The position numbers and the translations under genes were made by a program. The notes under the pieces are model-generated. The model had not been told where the DNA came from. It did no database searches and saw nothing but the letters and a program-made list of their open reading frames with translations. From NCBI GenBank assembly GCA_016169945.1, contig JADLSH010000277.1:868001-932000 (forward strand): a stretch of 64,000 nt of DNA, given 5' to 3'. Positions 35,501 through 43,244 of this stretch are shown in pieces. This stretch comes from Trachythela sp. YZ-2020. Its lineage: Eukaryota; Cnidaria; Anthozoa; Malacalcyonacea; Clavulariidae. Within the stretch, counting starts at the first letter, position 1. The number at the start of each line of letters is the position of its first letter.

Positions 35501-38500
35501 ATATCCAGTCAACTCTCGTGCAACTCTTTTTCTCGTTTGACCGAGACATGCGAGTTGATGAAACTCTCATGCAAACTCTCGCTTGTCAACTCTCCTCTTC
35601 GCCTGACTAGGACTTTACCACGCCACTATAACTATACACTGACTCACCATCTATCTCCCTTGCTGACAACAATAAAAGTATTTCATTCATATTGTGAGGA
35701 ATTGATTCTGAAAATATAAATAAGGGCGGTTTTGGCAACAATCTTTACTACACTGTTACTCCATAAATTGATCAATTTCTATTTTGACCTTTCTAAAATC
35801 ACTAGATATAAAGTCAGGTAAAATAAGGTTAGAATGCATTATTTTTATTGGGTTTTCCACATAACAATATACAATTGTTATTTAGCTCTTACTAAAGGAC
35901 TTAGGGGCATACTAGACACATAAGACTGATTAGTAAAATTACCTAGGTGATTATTGAAAATTCTCAATGCTGATTGGTTGCGCTATACCTCGGATTAATA
36001 CGCGATAATTACCTAAAGCGTTTTTAAGCCGCTTTTATCGTAAATATTCAATTAAAATATTTTTGAAATGTGCATTTTTTATTTTTTTTCCAAATAATCA
36101 CCTAAACTGAGGTATGTAATTTTACTAAAACCATTATTCACCTCAGGCTCGGTGAATATCGGTGAATAAAAACCTCGACTTCGTCTCGGGACGAAGAGAC
36201 GATATTCACGTCGCCTTCGGCGAATAATTGTTAATTAAGACCCCTAGGTTACTTATCTAGTTTATTATTAGTATGACAAAATTACTGGATGCTGATTGGT
36301 TGAGAGGAGTACAATTATTTCATTAATTGTACTGCAGTACAATTAATGATTTTCCCAAAACAAACAAAATGGCGGAAATTTTGTCATGCTAATAATAAAC
36401 AAGTAATCATGCGATGTTGCTCGTACAATTAGGGATTAATAGTACTAGTGATGTTTGAAAATTTTGCCAAATTGGACTCGCCCCGGTGGCTCGTCCAATT
36501 TTGGCAAAATTTCCAAACATCACTCGTACTATTAATCCCTAATTGTACTCGCCATCGCATGATAACCTATACATATATTTTGATCATTTACGTGTATATA
36601 TTCGGAGTTTATATTGTAGCAGAGGAGAGAAAATTAAGAAAATGTTTTTTCATGAAAATTCCTCATTTTCATGCAATGAGGAATATATTATATACAAAAA
36701 CAGAAAGTAAAGAAAAGAATCGGATTTTCCTTTAGTTATTTACGCTGTGAAAGGAACAATTAGAGGTAATAGAACACAAGAAGCTATTTTTACAAACTAT
36801 TATGAATTTAAATAGTTAAGTGACTATTTATTTCTCTCAAGGAAGTATTGTTTTGCTTCTATTTTAATAATAGAATAAAGGTCATTATACGACCATGAAT
36901 ATACATTACAGTATAACTTTTCACAGACTCACCTTGCTTAAGAACAGCGGAGACAAAATCCTGTGATATACCAGGGGCTTGCAATTCAGCCTGGATGGAA
37001 AACACAGTTTGCATGATTTATCATGCACATTGCACAATTTCATAACATGTATGGTCGATTGGTTATATTTGAATACCTGACAGTGCTTTGTACTAAAAGT
37101 GTGTTGCACAAGATAAATTTTAAGCTGTTGTATCTCAAAAACTATGGTAAATTTTCATCCATTCATGATACAATAAATTGTTAAAGAATTCTTAACTAGC
37201 TTCTCTTTGGAAAAAAATAGAACTCAGAACGATCATGTTTTATAAACACGATCTTTATGTTATACTGTATGTGTTACTGTATATATTCCAAGTTTCATTG
37301 GGACTCAAAGGGTATTTGATTACACATAATATATCATTTTTAATCTTCATGACCTATCATTGTACAGTATGGTAATTAAGGTGTGTCAAAGAACAATAAA
37401 TCAGAGTTTCAAACTGGCCCTCAGTGCTCTATAACTGGCTTCTTGATGGCTTTAAAATATGATAATTTTGGCCATTTCTTTTCACCAATTTTAAGCCTGA
37501 CTGTGGTGCACATACCTTTTGAAAAGCTGTCTGTATTTGATCCAGAATTGTTCTATCAACTCTATGATCCTAAACAGAATTTATTGTCATTAAGCTGGTT
37601 TTCACCATAGGCGGATTTTCTGGGGGGTTGCGCACCCCCCCCAAAAGGTTTTCCCACCACATCTAGAGAAATTTGCATCCCCCCCAAAAAAATTAAATTT
37701 AAATGTGATTGAAATAAAGATATTGAACTAAGTAAGACTAAAAACAAGGATTTTGAACTAAATAAGACCAAAAATCTCAAAATTTTCTGGGGCTTCTGCC
37801 CCTTACTATTGCCAACTGTGCCCCCAGACCCCTGCTGCAGCTTGCTCGACGGCACTACGCACCCTGTCGCTCACCTCCCCCCTACATTTTTGGCACCCCC
37901 CCCTAAATTTTCGGCACCCCCCCCCCCAGAGCAAAATCTGAAAATCCGTCTATGGTTTTCACAACAGGCATTTTTGCATGGATGAAGTTCCTTCCTTGTC
38001 CAAATATCATAGGCAAAGAAGAATTTCCCCAGCGTACAACTAGATTTTTAATTGACAACATAAATTTAGCATTAGCGCAGATTGCAGTTAATCACATGAA
38101 GAGTTTGGTTAACTCATGGCATTTTGCGCAATAGTTTCCTAGAAAAAGTGGCTGTCAAGTCCGTTCTGCCATGTCATAGACATGGGCGTGGTTTGTTTAC
38201 ATATTTTGTTTTTAACAATTAGTTATAGCTTTACTAAAAAGAAATGATGTATATTTTAGACAAGTAAATTTGAAGTGCCAATTATGTAAATCGCGCTTAA
38301 TGGCTGCCAATTAATAGCTCCGTACAGTATATAGTTACTTGGATTCTTAAACTTACGTTTCAAGTCTACAGGAATAGTTTGCTTTATAAAGTCATGTTTC
38401 AAAGTTAACGTCAAGCCCGTGTCGCCTACTGTCTGGAAGTTATGTAAAGCCGATCACATCTTAAAACCGACCAGAGGGAAGAGTGACCGTGGAACTTTAA

Positions 38501-41500
38501 GCGACAAACAAGTACTATCCATGCTTTAGTTTTAAGCTCGAGTCAAAGAAGAAATTATTTTCATCATTTCAACCATCTCCCTTGCGAGGCTGTACTTCGA
38601 TCCCTGTACAAGTATGTATTGAGATGAAGTCGAAATTATACATGACACAAATATTTTACGATGTTGGCCACCCAGAAAATGGCCACCCAGATCTCTCAAC
38701 CTTTCGCCTCGTGATTATTTTTGTTGGGGTACAGTACCTCAAGTCGCGAGTGTATCGAACACGTCCCCAGAGCCTGGACGATCTCCACAACAGAATAACA
38801 GCTGAAGCTTACTCATTGCCGCGGGACATGGTTCGTCGAGCCGTCATGCATGGACATGGAGAGATGGGCTAGGTGTTGCATTGAGAGAAATGATGCACAC
38901 GTTGAGGAACGATAGAAAATTTATTTAACGTTTAATGTAACTGCATGTTGAGTGCTCATTTTAATTAAAGTTGGGGGATTGGGCAAAATGGCCGTTGAAA
39001 TCAAAAGGCAATATTTCTGTGTTGTGTAATAGAAAGTTTTTGAAATTAGCACACGAGCTAGTCAACACTTTAAAACGTTTCTTTGATATATAACTTTGAG
39101 GTCATCTTAATCAAAAATGATTCTATTTCCATTTTCGTCAGAGTGACATTTTTTGGGACATACTGTAATGCTATATAATACAATGTCATGAGCAGCAACG
39201 ATTTATGAGATTGCTTTTACTCTTACCACCAAGAATCCCGATATTGCATCTTTACCGAAATGTGGTTGAAAGACGTGCCGGATAACTCTATCACATATTA
39301 TATGGATACCAGCTTTTAAGACGAGATCGAAAATAGAGAGCTTGATTTTATATCAAAGATTCCATCAAATGTAAGATACTATTTGAACTAAACCTCATGA
39401 TCATGAGGTATTATGGGTAGAGCTGTACGTTCGTTATTGCTGCAGTAATGTATCACACACCGCCGGATGCTAACATCGTATCCAAGAAAGAATATCTTAT
39501 ATCATCGTTGATGATATAGTAAAGCCAAAATATCCAAACAGTGCAATAATTCTAGCAAGGGACTGCAACAAATTGGATTCAGGAATCGCCAGCTAAACGT
39601 TTACAAATAACGTCAGGCATCAATTTTCCAACGAGAGGTGAAAATACTCTCGATCAATTTTTACAAACATATCTGACTACTACTACTCAAATCCTTTTGA
39701 CGCGCATCCACTTGGATTCTCTGATGACCTGACGGTGACTATAAACCCTAAAATTCGAGAGAAGCGAATGTTGGTCCGATACATTCTCTCCTAATCAGCC
39801 ATGCAAGCAGAAGTTAAGCATTCTCACAGATATAGTCTTAAATGATGGGTTGGATACCATCATGCCAGCCCGTTCAATAAACTTTGACATGACACAGATC
39901 GTACCTGGTTGAATAGTCGATTAAATACACTTTATGATATTATTCGTCGACAAAACGCATCGTGAAATGTAATTTTATTCAAGCTGTTACGTACTAATAA
40001 AGTAAGTCGTGAATGCATACGGTGTGGCCGTGTACTGTAGGAAGCTCTACTAAGAGAACAAAGTTAATCGTATCCACGCCTGATGATGGAAGAGGTAGCT
40101 TCCGAAACGTTGCGACAACAAAACTTATCAGCTTTAAGACTATAGATAAATCCAAAACTATTATTCACACTGAACCGGTAAAGAAAGACTCGTAGGTTAA
40201 AGATCTACACAAAACGAAGCCTCGTGATTGGAGTCGTGAAGTCAAACAGCTTTGCGGAAACTAAAGACCAACCAAGCGTGATAATAGAATCAGTCTCCAC
40301 CCAGACTTGGATTGTGATATTCACGTTTCAAGTAATAGAATTAATAATGAGGCTTTTGTGAGTGTAACCCTTGTCAGATAATATGGGTGTTCTCGAAGAA
40401 GAGACAATATTCTTCACAGAAACAGTTGTAGCAAAAAATGCGCTGCATGGTTGGCAGATAACGTGCCCAATTGTGTTTTGAAACAATCTGCGGACATACT
40501 AGCTAGACCAATCACTGACATTTTAAATACCTCTTTCTCTCAATGTAGAATTCCCCGTGTGTGGAAGCTTGCAAACGTAGCAACTCTTCCTAAAACGTCC
40601 ATCATTTGTGAGTTTAATAAATATTTAAGAACAATCAGCCTGACATCAATTCTATCAAAATTGATGAAAGTATTTTTATCGAAAAGGTCGTAAAATCAAC
40701 AGCGATGATCTAATATAAATGTTTCACCACTGGCGTCGTGCCACGGACGGTACTGGCTCAACCATTAGGACTGCTCTCCTAGACTTCTTAAAAGCCTTCG
40801 GTTCGGTGGATCATCCATTGTGGATTTCTAAACGTTGCAGTCTTGGAACGAAGCCAACAACAGTAAACTGGATTAGAGACAGACAACAAAGATCAATAAA
40901 GAGTAGCGTTAAATCAAAGTTGTTATTCCGAATGGCTTAATGTTCCCGCTGGAGTACCTCAAGGGACACGCTTTGGTCCATGGTTGTTTCTGGTCATGAT
41001 TAATGATCTAAAGTTACCAACAATGTCATCCTAATGAAGAAAGCCACCTTCAGGATGATTTGAATCATGTCTGACGAAAATCTGTTTAAATCGAATCCAA
41101 CATAAGAGATCGTTACTTGTTCTAAGGGACCATTACCAACTCAAGATATTTTAAAACATAGATGGCTTAGAATTTCAAAGGTGTTGTGATAAAAAATTCT
41201 ATTAACTGGATTGATCATGTTGAAAGCATCACCAGCAAGGCTGCCAAACGTCTTTTCCTTTTGCGCCAGCTAAAACGATCGGGCATACTAACTGATGATC
41301 TCATAGCGTTTTACTGTAGCGTTATTAGTTTAGTGTTAGAATACTCATGTCATCTGTACCATCGGAGTCTCCGGAAAATCGGAAATACCTCTCTGACGAA
41401 ATTGAAGGTATTCAGAAACTCGCCATAAAAATTGTTTATCCGAGTTTAAAGCCTAGAACGACGCCATAAAGATAGCTGAAATACCTACACTTTCTACAAG

Positions 41501-43023
41501 ACACGAGGTCTTGTCCACCATATTGTATAATTATGATATTGTAAACACAAACAATCACAAGCTCAGAGATTTATAACCACTCAAAGCAAGTTGTAGTATC
41601 AACCGTTTGAGAAACGAAAAACAGTCTGTATAGTATTCCAGTTTAATTGTCATGCTGATGGGTTTAAAAATCATTTCTATAGAAACTTATCTGAAGGTAG
41701 AATATATACTGTACATTATCTACCTTTCAATTGTGCACATATATCTATAGCCATATTACATGGCTTTTACACAAAAAAATGCAATTTATACAAAATCCAG
41801 AAATTCATTCACACACAAGAACCAGTTCAAAAGAAAGCAAAACTGTGTGAGAGTAAAAGTTGTCGGGGACAAAATAAATAATCTTTAACACCGCCAGTAA
41901 GTAGAGGCTGGGGGCAAGAGCCCCATGCTGAAAATATGCAGCGGGCCCACCTGTGTAACTATAATTCGGCCCTGTGTACCCTACAAGTTTTCTTAGTTGG
42001 ATAAACAACAAGGCAGTTCAATACAGCACTAATTTATTAGGTTTGATATCTCGATTGTGCACACATGCGGTGGGACAGTATTAATTCAATTCTCCGTGGC
42101 TGGTTTTGCATATTTACTTTCAGCAAACTATATCTGATGTTTTTACTATAAACCGTATGATGAGAGTACCTTTGAACTTCATCTTCCTGAACTATAATTT
42201 ACAAGTTGTATGGATCAGAAAGAAATAGCTTTATGAATGAAAACTCATAACATTTCGACCAATTGTAAGGCAATATAGGGAAATTTATCAACTTTTAATA
42301 CAGCTGTGAATGCCCAATACCATAAACACTTAACAGATTTGACATTTTCAGTATATAATGTAGATATTTTTAAAGATGCGGTACAGTCTGTTCGGCACTT
42401 GTATACATTGGAGTCTCCAGCTTGTGATACAAACAGTTTAACTAGGTTCTATGTTCATACAAAGCCTGATCATGCTACCGTGATAGTTTATTTTACTCTT
42501 CAAACAGGAAAATATATAGTTGTCACGACTTTGTTTATAAACTTGATTATTTGGATATGAAAAACGTAAACAAAGCTGACATGTGCGAACAGACTGTACT
42601 GTGTCTTTAAAGATGCAATGTTGAATAAGCAATATTAACATCGCAACAGCCTAACCCTAGGTTATTCCAAACACTTTAGTTGTATTGAATGATAATCAAT
42701 TTTCAGTATCAATCGATTATTTGACATCAATTGATATTGATAATTGAGTGGTACCGATTTTCATGGATTATCGATTTAATAGATTAATAAATACGCCGAG
42801 CACTGTATATCCACGTTTTCCTCGACTACAAAGGCCAAATGATCTACGTGCATGAATTCACAAAGTGTTGTGTTGTTGTCAGAATGACAGTGCATACTGG
42901 ACAAAATGTGAAATATAGTATTAACAGTATATTTACCAGAGCTGTTTCTTCGAAAACAGGTATAAGTATAGCATTGAGTGCCAGATTTGGTATGGGTCCT
43001 CTCTCCTCTACTTCAGCTGCCAT
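23414..43023 (-). CDS. pdcd10: PDCD10 / CCM3 ortholog (multi-exon gene, span of coding exons)
   Basis: Programmed cell death 10 is a small helical adaptor: an N-terminal dimerisation domain pairs with GCKIII kinases (STK24, STK25, MST4) and a C-terminal FAT-homology bundle binds CCM2, striatin and paxillin-type partners in the cytoplasm and at the Golgi. Coding exons on the minus strand are 43023-42937, an unlocated or uncertain exon 2 (see 38357-38432), 36990-36933, 35707-35648, 35251-35195, 34851-34782, 24917-24824, 24075-23993 and 23510-23414 (stop TAG). Each has AG before and GT after it, and phases agree from the third onward. Diagnostic blocks are LIPVFEE, LYIDRPEPGFQTL, KIPNEIHDRTKFLQTIK and HKKEFVKYSRSFSDTLKRYF. 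Recognised exons give about 195-201 residues; vertebrate PDCD10 has 212. Repeats fill the introns. Confidence 0.9.
23993..24075 (-). CDS. pdcd10: PDCD10 exon 8
   Basis: 83 nt between acceptor TTTCTATAG and donor TCCAA/GTAAGA. It encodes FHKKEFVKYSRSFSDTLKRY, nearly identical to vertebrate PDCD10, including the basic residues used by the FAT-homology domain for LD-motif binding. Confidence 0.95.
24824..24917 (-). CDS. pdcd10: PDCD10 exon 7
   Basis: Begins after TCTTTTAG and encodes EIASAIKLLLDSVNDVLKNY, the second helix of the FAT-homology domain. The strong donor AAAAGA/GTAAGC ends it at 24824 and adds about six residues relative to vertebrates; an alternative donor CGT/GTGATG would end it at 24842, also in phase 0. 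Confidence 0.88.
25497..26263. repeat. Imperfect inverted repeat around two exon-like segments
   Basis: Sequence at about 25497-25760 recurs inverted at about 26118-26263: CCATTTGGCCGCGACGGTC against its complement, CTCTCCTCCGCAGAG, and GGAGTGATGGGAAGA. Identity is moderate, with a gap in one arm. It lies in PDCD10 intron 6. It may be a decayed DNA transposon with long terminal inverted repeats. Confidence 0.6.
25832..26081 (+). other. Two candidate plus-strand exons of an unknown gene
   Basis: Segment 1 (25832-25886) starts with ATG and ends at a donor GAAG/GTCAGT, encoding MDGNVEEIEINLHNLSIE. Segment 2 (25996-26081) starts after GACAG and ends TCGAAG/GTTGAT; read in the matching phase it continues EEDINVGFTPGESSTPEKES. 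The joined reading would be acidic and Ser/Pro-rich like a disordered N-terminus. No family recognised and no further exons found; it sits between the inverted arms, so it may belong to a transposon. Low confidence. Confidence 0.25.
26285..26465. repeat. Dispersed repeat also present at about 49950-50150
   Basis: Both places share GAATATTACGTCATGCTA (here GGATATTACGTCATGCTA), ATCGTGGATTTCA, AAGTGCCGTTTTCG and CCTTGAACAACGATGAGTA-like phrases in the same order. No coding sequence. Confidence 0.7.
26567..26684. repeat. 118-bp near-perfect palindrome
   Basis: GAAATAGCAC at the left pairs with GTGCTATTTC at the right; inside, TTAATGAAAAATTGCAC pairs with GTGCAATTTTTCATTAA and TTTGGCGAAATATTCGTA pairs with TACGAATATTTCGCCAAA. 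The centre is ATTATT. The left arm has one extra CG relative to the right. Confidence 0.9.
27018..27233 (+). repeat. BEL 5' LTR
   Basis: 216 bp starting TGTAGTAAACATTC. The partner is 34554-34770. A TATATAGAGAAATACG-type block near 27186 is shared by both. Confidence 0.9.
27234..27250 (+). promoter_or_regulatory. BEL primer-binding site
   Basis: TGGCGCCCAACGTGAGG directly follows the 5' LTR. The leading TGG complements a tRNA CCA end; this string type is usual for LTR elements. I cannot name the tRNA with confidence. Confidence 0.75.
27291..28560 (+). pseudogene. BEL gag-like region (frameshifted)
   Basis: Starts at ATG 27291 (AETENIQRLRAIRGAHR), then LKQQIECKLAKLNEVDEKI. The DUF1759-type capsid block is KLPKITLQKFKGNVTNWKPF with LEGAAARSVQGLTLSEANY, and a later part reads KLPNGLRLEVARKS. 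Two to three CCHC-type knuckles follow at about 28333-28515: CVYCNEQHYSAYC, CFICLRIGHVSQEC and CRKCGQRHHQSIC. Several stops and shifts (after 27408, 27837 and near 28090) break the frame. Confidence 0.85.
28560..29440 (+). pseudogene. BEL aspartic protease region, split by a SINE
   Basis: RVLFDTAA at about 28700 stands where the protease DTG/S active site should be, here altered. After the SINE insertion (28853-29088) the C-terminal part continues as FPVICSSLPLKFDV and IDVLIGSDYYWNFI, the conserved end of the BEL DUF1758 protease. Inactive: altered active site, SINE and frameshifts. Confidence 0.75.
28853..29088 (+). mobile_element. tRNA-derived SINE with 21-bp target duplication
   Basis: A tRNA-like head at about 28929-29003 (CTGTAGCTCAGTTGGTTAGA A box, GGGTTCAATTCC B box, acceptor ends GGCCTCT/AGAGGACC) is followed by a tail with TTGCATTTTTCGCAAC and CTGGTTAGGTC. 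The insertion is flanked by a 21-bp repeat (28832-28852 and 29089-29109) with one mismatch, as LINE-mobilised SINEs make. About 76 bp of unknown sequence precede the tRNA head. The same tail occurs at 43245-43300. Confidence 0.85.
29564..30669 (+). pseudogene. BEL reverse transcriptase
   Basis: Frames read VIQEVPPEDL, HYMPHHAVVRKDKDTTKLRV and YDGSAKS, then after an in-frame TAG at 29948-29950 ADIEKAFLMVGIDP, FLWLEEPE, VFGLRPSPAILSATI and the catalytic YVDD at 30191-30202. A shifted frame continues VNWNTYSDELFF and LKLTAKIFDPLGFLSPFT, the Pao-specific block. At least one stop and two shifts; the catalytic box itself is intact. Confidence 0.88.
30758..31126. mobile_element. 369-bp hAT MITE inside BEL
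   Basis: Ends CAGGGCCTTTTTTAACT and, reverse-complemented, CAGGGCCTTTTTTAAGA. A perfect 8-bp target duplication GGTTCAGC lies at 30750-30757 and 31127-31134. Same family as 20295-20641, in the opposite orientation. Confidence 0.93.
31127..32149 (+). pseudogene. BEL RNase H and N-terminal integrase
   Basis: GSATRLNKHLLQ-type sequence is out of frame, but another frame reads FSDASQQAFAAIVYP (RNase H aspartate block) and RLELLGALILARLV. The frame 31364-32149 continues FRPGLQNPADLPSRGL, the RNase H end, and RCKGRINNATIP, then HKKIMHSGIRQTLV, the His pair of the integrase zinc finger. The frame is then cut by LINE sequence at about 32150. Confidence 0.85.
32150..32890 (+). mobile_element. LINE-G 3' end inserted in BEL integrase
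   Basis: Frames 32170-32520 encode RVASTDLRIPKVGTEFAKTK, YSGVFFLNSLPTELKLI and KSFKRKLKQFFLDL, the C-terminal tail typical of jockey/CR1/L2-like LINEs (RIPxxxTxxxKxSFxxxxxxxWNxLP). An ATA/ATTA-rich 3' UTR and an (ATA)n tail at about 32876-32890 end the insertion. 5'-truncated, as usual for LINEs. BEL coding sequence resumes at about 32891. Confidence 0.8.
32891..33800 (+). pseudogene. BEL integrase catalytic core
   Basis: KKCVICQKHEG supplies the Cys pair of the zinc finger. YTGLDFAGPLNV has the first catalytic Asp, then (shifted frame) VFVCLFTCASTRAVHLEL, LISDNAKTFRSA with the second Asp, and EKAPWWGGFWERLIKILKR with the Glu. The DD35E triad of the core is therefore present, but one frameshift near 33110 separates the parts. 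The ORF ends where a second LINE is inserted. Confidence 0.88.
33800..34228 (-). mobile_element. LINE-H 3' end, minus strand, inserted in BEL
   Basis: The reverse strand at 34060-33900 reads KYGLESIKYLAAKSWNSL, then FRMIMDINKFKTAISML and a stop: a LINE C-terminus. Its 3' UTR ends in a (TAGA)n microsatellite (33867-33888) and ATGTT repeats. The 5' side is truncated at about 34228. Orientation is opposite to the BEL element. Confidence 0.75.
34244..34513 (+). pseudogene. BEL integrase C-terminal domain (DUF5641-like)
   Basis: KRVFWKLARVEELLVSKDGQ, IRAARVKVANG and RRVIQHLIPLEV form the Trp-containing C-terminal domain typical of Pao/BEL integrases, which binds DNA or chromatin. It ends at TGA 34511-34513. 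Separated from the core by LINE-H. Confidence 0.88.
34554..34770 (+). repeat. BEL 3' LTR
   Basis: 217 bp, partner of 27018-27233. Its end lies 11 nt from the PDCD10 exon 6 splice donor (intron begins at 34781 on the minus strand). Confidence 0.9.
34782..34851 (-). CDS. pdcd10: PDCD10 exon 6, beside the BEL insertion
   Basis: 70 nt between acceptor CTTTTTAG and donor ATAAA/GTTAGTAT. It encodes LKRILCKIPNEIHDRTKFL followed by QTIK, the first helix of the FAT-homology domain. The BEL 3' LTR ends at 34770, only 11 nt into the intron. Phase 1 in, phase 2 out. Confidence 0.92.
35195..35251 (-). CDS. pdcd10: PDCD10 exon 5
   Basis: 57 nt between acceptor TTTTTAG and donor CAAA/GTAAGTG. It encodes LYIDRPEPGFQTLSKNAQ, the strongly conserved linker block (MIERPEPEFQDLN). 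Phase 1 in, phase 1 out. Confidence 0.92.
35330..35612. repeat. Cluster of CAACTCTC / GAGAGTTG octamers
   Basis: Within about 280 bp there are some ten occurrences of CAACTCTC or its complement (for example near 35392, 35411, 35455, 35508, 35586), mixed with CGTTTGA/TCAAACG. The spacing is irregular and both orientations occur. Possibly a degenerate MITE or a factor-binding cluster in the PDCD10 intron. Confidence 0.6.
35648..35707 (-). CDS. pdcd10: PDCD10 exon 4
   Basis: 60 nt between acceptor ATTTTCAG and donor GATG/GTGAGTC. It encodes SIPHNMNEILLLLSAREID, the end of the dimerisation domain (VNFTESLLRMAADDVEE in vertebrates). Phase 1 in, phase 1 out. Confidence 0.85.
35932..36126. repeat. 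Foldback repeat with AGTAAAATTAC ends
   Basis: AGTAAAATTACCTAGGTGATTATT at the left is inverted at 36092-36126. A second hairpin (TCGTCTCGGGACGA) follows at about 36180-36195. Contains the GCTGATTGGTTGCGC phrase that recurs near 36291. Confidence 0.7.
36260..36400. mobile_element. 141-bp MITE
   Basis: The left end GTTTATTATTAGTATGACAA is inverted at the right end (TTGTCATGCTAATAATAAAC), about 24 bp with few mismatches. Contains the palindrome TTAATTGTACTGCAGTACAATTAA. Confidence 0.8.
36406..36563. repeat. 158-bp near-perfect palindrome
   Basis: ATCATGCGATG pairs with CATCGCATGAT, CGTACAATTAGGGATTAATA with TATTAATCCCTAATTGTAC, and GATGTTTG plus TTTTGCCAAATTGGAC with their complements. The centre is CTCGCCCCGGTGGCTCG, again CG-rich like the centres at 8320 and 19835. 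Confidence 0.92.
36933..36990 (-). CDS. pdcd10: PDCD10 exon 3
   Basis: 58 nt between acceptor CATCCAG and donor CAAG/GTGAGT. It encodes AELQAPGISQDFVSAVLKQ, corresponding to the AEKENPGLTQDI helix of PDCD10. Phase 0 in, phase 1 out. Confidence 0.85.
37606..37954. mobile_element. 349-bp hAT MITE
   Basis: The left end CATAGGCGGATTTTC and the reverse complement of the right end, CATAGACGGATTTTC, are inverted repeats. A perfect 8-bp target duplication GTTTTCAC lies at 37598-37605 and 37955-37962. C runs lie near both ends. The open frames here are spurious. Confidence 0.92.
38357..38432 (-). CDS. Candidate PDCD10 exon 2
   Basis: An open 76-nt stretch on the minus strand with a good acceptor (TTCCAG) and donor (AAAC/GTAAGT). 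It encodes LTLTLKHDFIKQ, which resembles the PDCD10 block QTLRAAFIKAE that should lie between the exons at 42937 and 36990. Against it: the strong donor leaves phase 1 while the next exon needs phase 0; a weaker donor CCT/GTAGAC 12 nt... upstream region would restore phase 0. It could be an unrelated exon or chance. Confidence 0.35.
38690..38915 (+). pseudogene. Mariner/Tc-like transposase C-terminal fragment
   Basis: The frame reads LKSRVYRTRPQSLDDLHNRI, TAEAYSLPRDMVRRAVMHG, and after a shift RCIERNDAHVEE, the usual end of Tc3/mariner-like DDE transposases (VY.TRP.T.DDL..RI ... C....G.H.E). No DDE residues remain. Plus strand, within the largest PDCD10 intron. Confidence 0.65.
39190..41600 (+). 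pseudogene. LINE-F, endonuclease and reverse transcriptase (degenerate)
   Basis: At 39238-39300 the plus strand reads ITETWLKDVPDNSIT (APE endonuclease), and 39600-39780 has LQITSGINFPTRGENTLD. At 40190-40260 it reads VKDLHKTKPRDW. RT pieces are VPNCVLKQSADILARPITDI, PRVWKLANVATLPK, ISLTSILSKLMK, FHHWRRATDGTGSTIRTALL with LLDFLKAFGSVDHPLW, MINDLKL, and after further shifts ITSKAAKRLFLLRQLKRSGI. The catalytic YADD region is not recognisable. Numerous stops. It resembles LINE-B and LINE-C and belongs to the same clade. Confidence 0.85.
40013..40196. mobile_element. Short insertion in LINE-F with a hammerhead-like hairpin
   Basis: LINE-F coding similarity breaks at about 40013 and resumes at about 40196. 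Between them lies CTGATGATGGAAGAGGTAGC followed by TTCCGAAACG (40080-40109): a GGAAG/CTTCC stem between CTGATGA and GAAA. Such CTGANGA...CGAAACG strings are common beside Penelope-like elements, as far as I recall. One extra base between CTGATGA and the stem argues against a functional hammerhead. Confidence 0.45.
41601..42366. other. Gene-free intronic stretch
   Basis: AT-rich sequence; a fragment at 41895-41975 ends in CGGCCCTG like a hAT terminus, but no partner end was found. PDCD10 intron. Confidence 0.45.
42367..42613. repeat. Foldback MITE with ACAGTCTGTTCG arms
   Basis: TTTTTAAAGATGCGGTACAG and TCTGTTCG at 42367-42395 are inverted at 42584-42613 (CGAACAGACTGTAC, CTTTAAAGA). Spacer about 190 bp. 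No coding sequence. Confidence 0.75.
42937..43023 (-). CDS. pdcd10: PDCD10 exon 1 (start codon)
   Basis: 29 codons from ATG at 43023 to a donor CTG/GTAAAT at 42937, phase 0. The encoded N-terminus ends NAILIPVFEETAL, matching the start of the PDCD10 dimerisation domain (YPVFNELE in vertebrates). A possible 5' UTR acceptor ACAG/CAATACT lies 7 nt upstream of the ATG. Confidence 0.85.
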
Positions 43024-43244
43024 AGTATTGCTGTGATTTTATGAACAAAACGATGAACAATTTAATTTTCACACAGAAAACGAACGTCGACGAGAGAATT
43101 AATTTTGTAAACAAAGTTTTTAGTATTGACAATGTAACCACGCTTTTCCCCGCGCGATCACGCGCGAGGAGAGGTTTTGTCCACTGAACTGATTAACACT
43201 GGACTGACTGTTCGAATAAAAGCGTGGAAATTTTAAAATCATTA

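Noticed and set aside
37383..38134. Host gene on the plus strand around the MITE at 37606
   Set aside because: Open frames on both sides do not join into a continuous reading once the MITE is ignored; a stop follows at once and no family is recognised.
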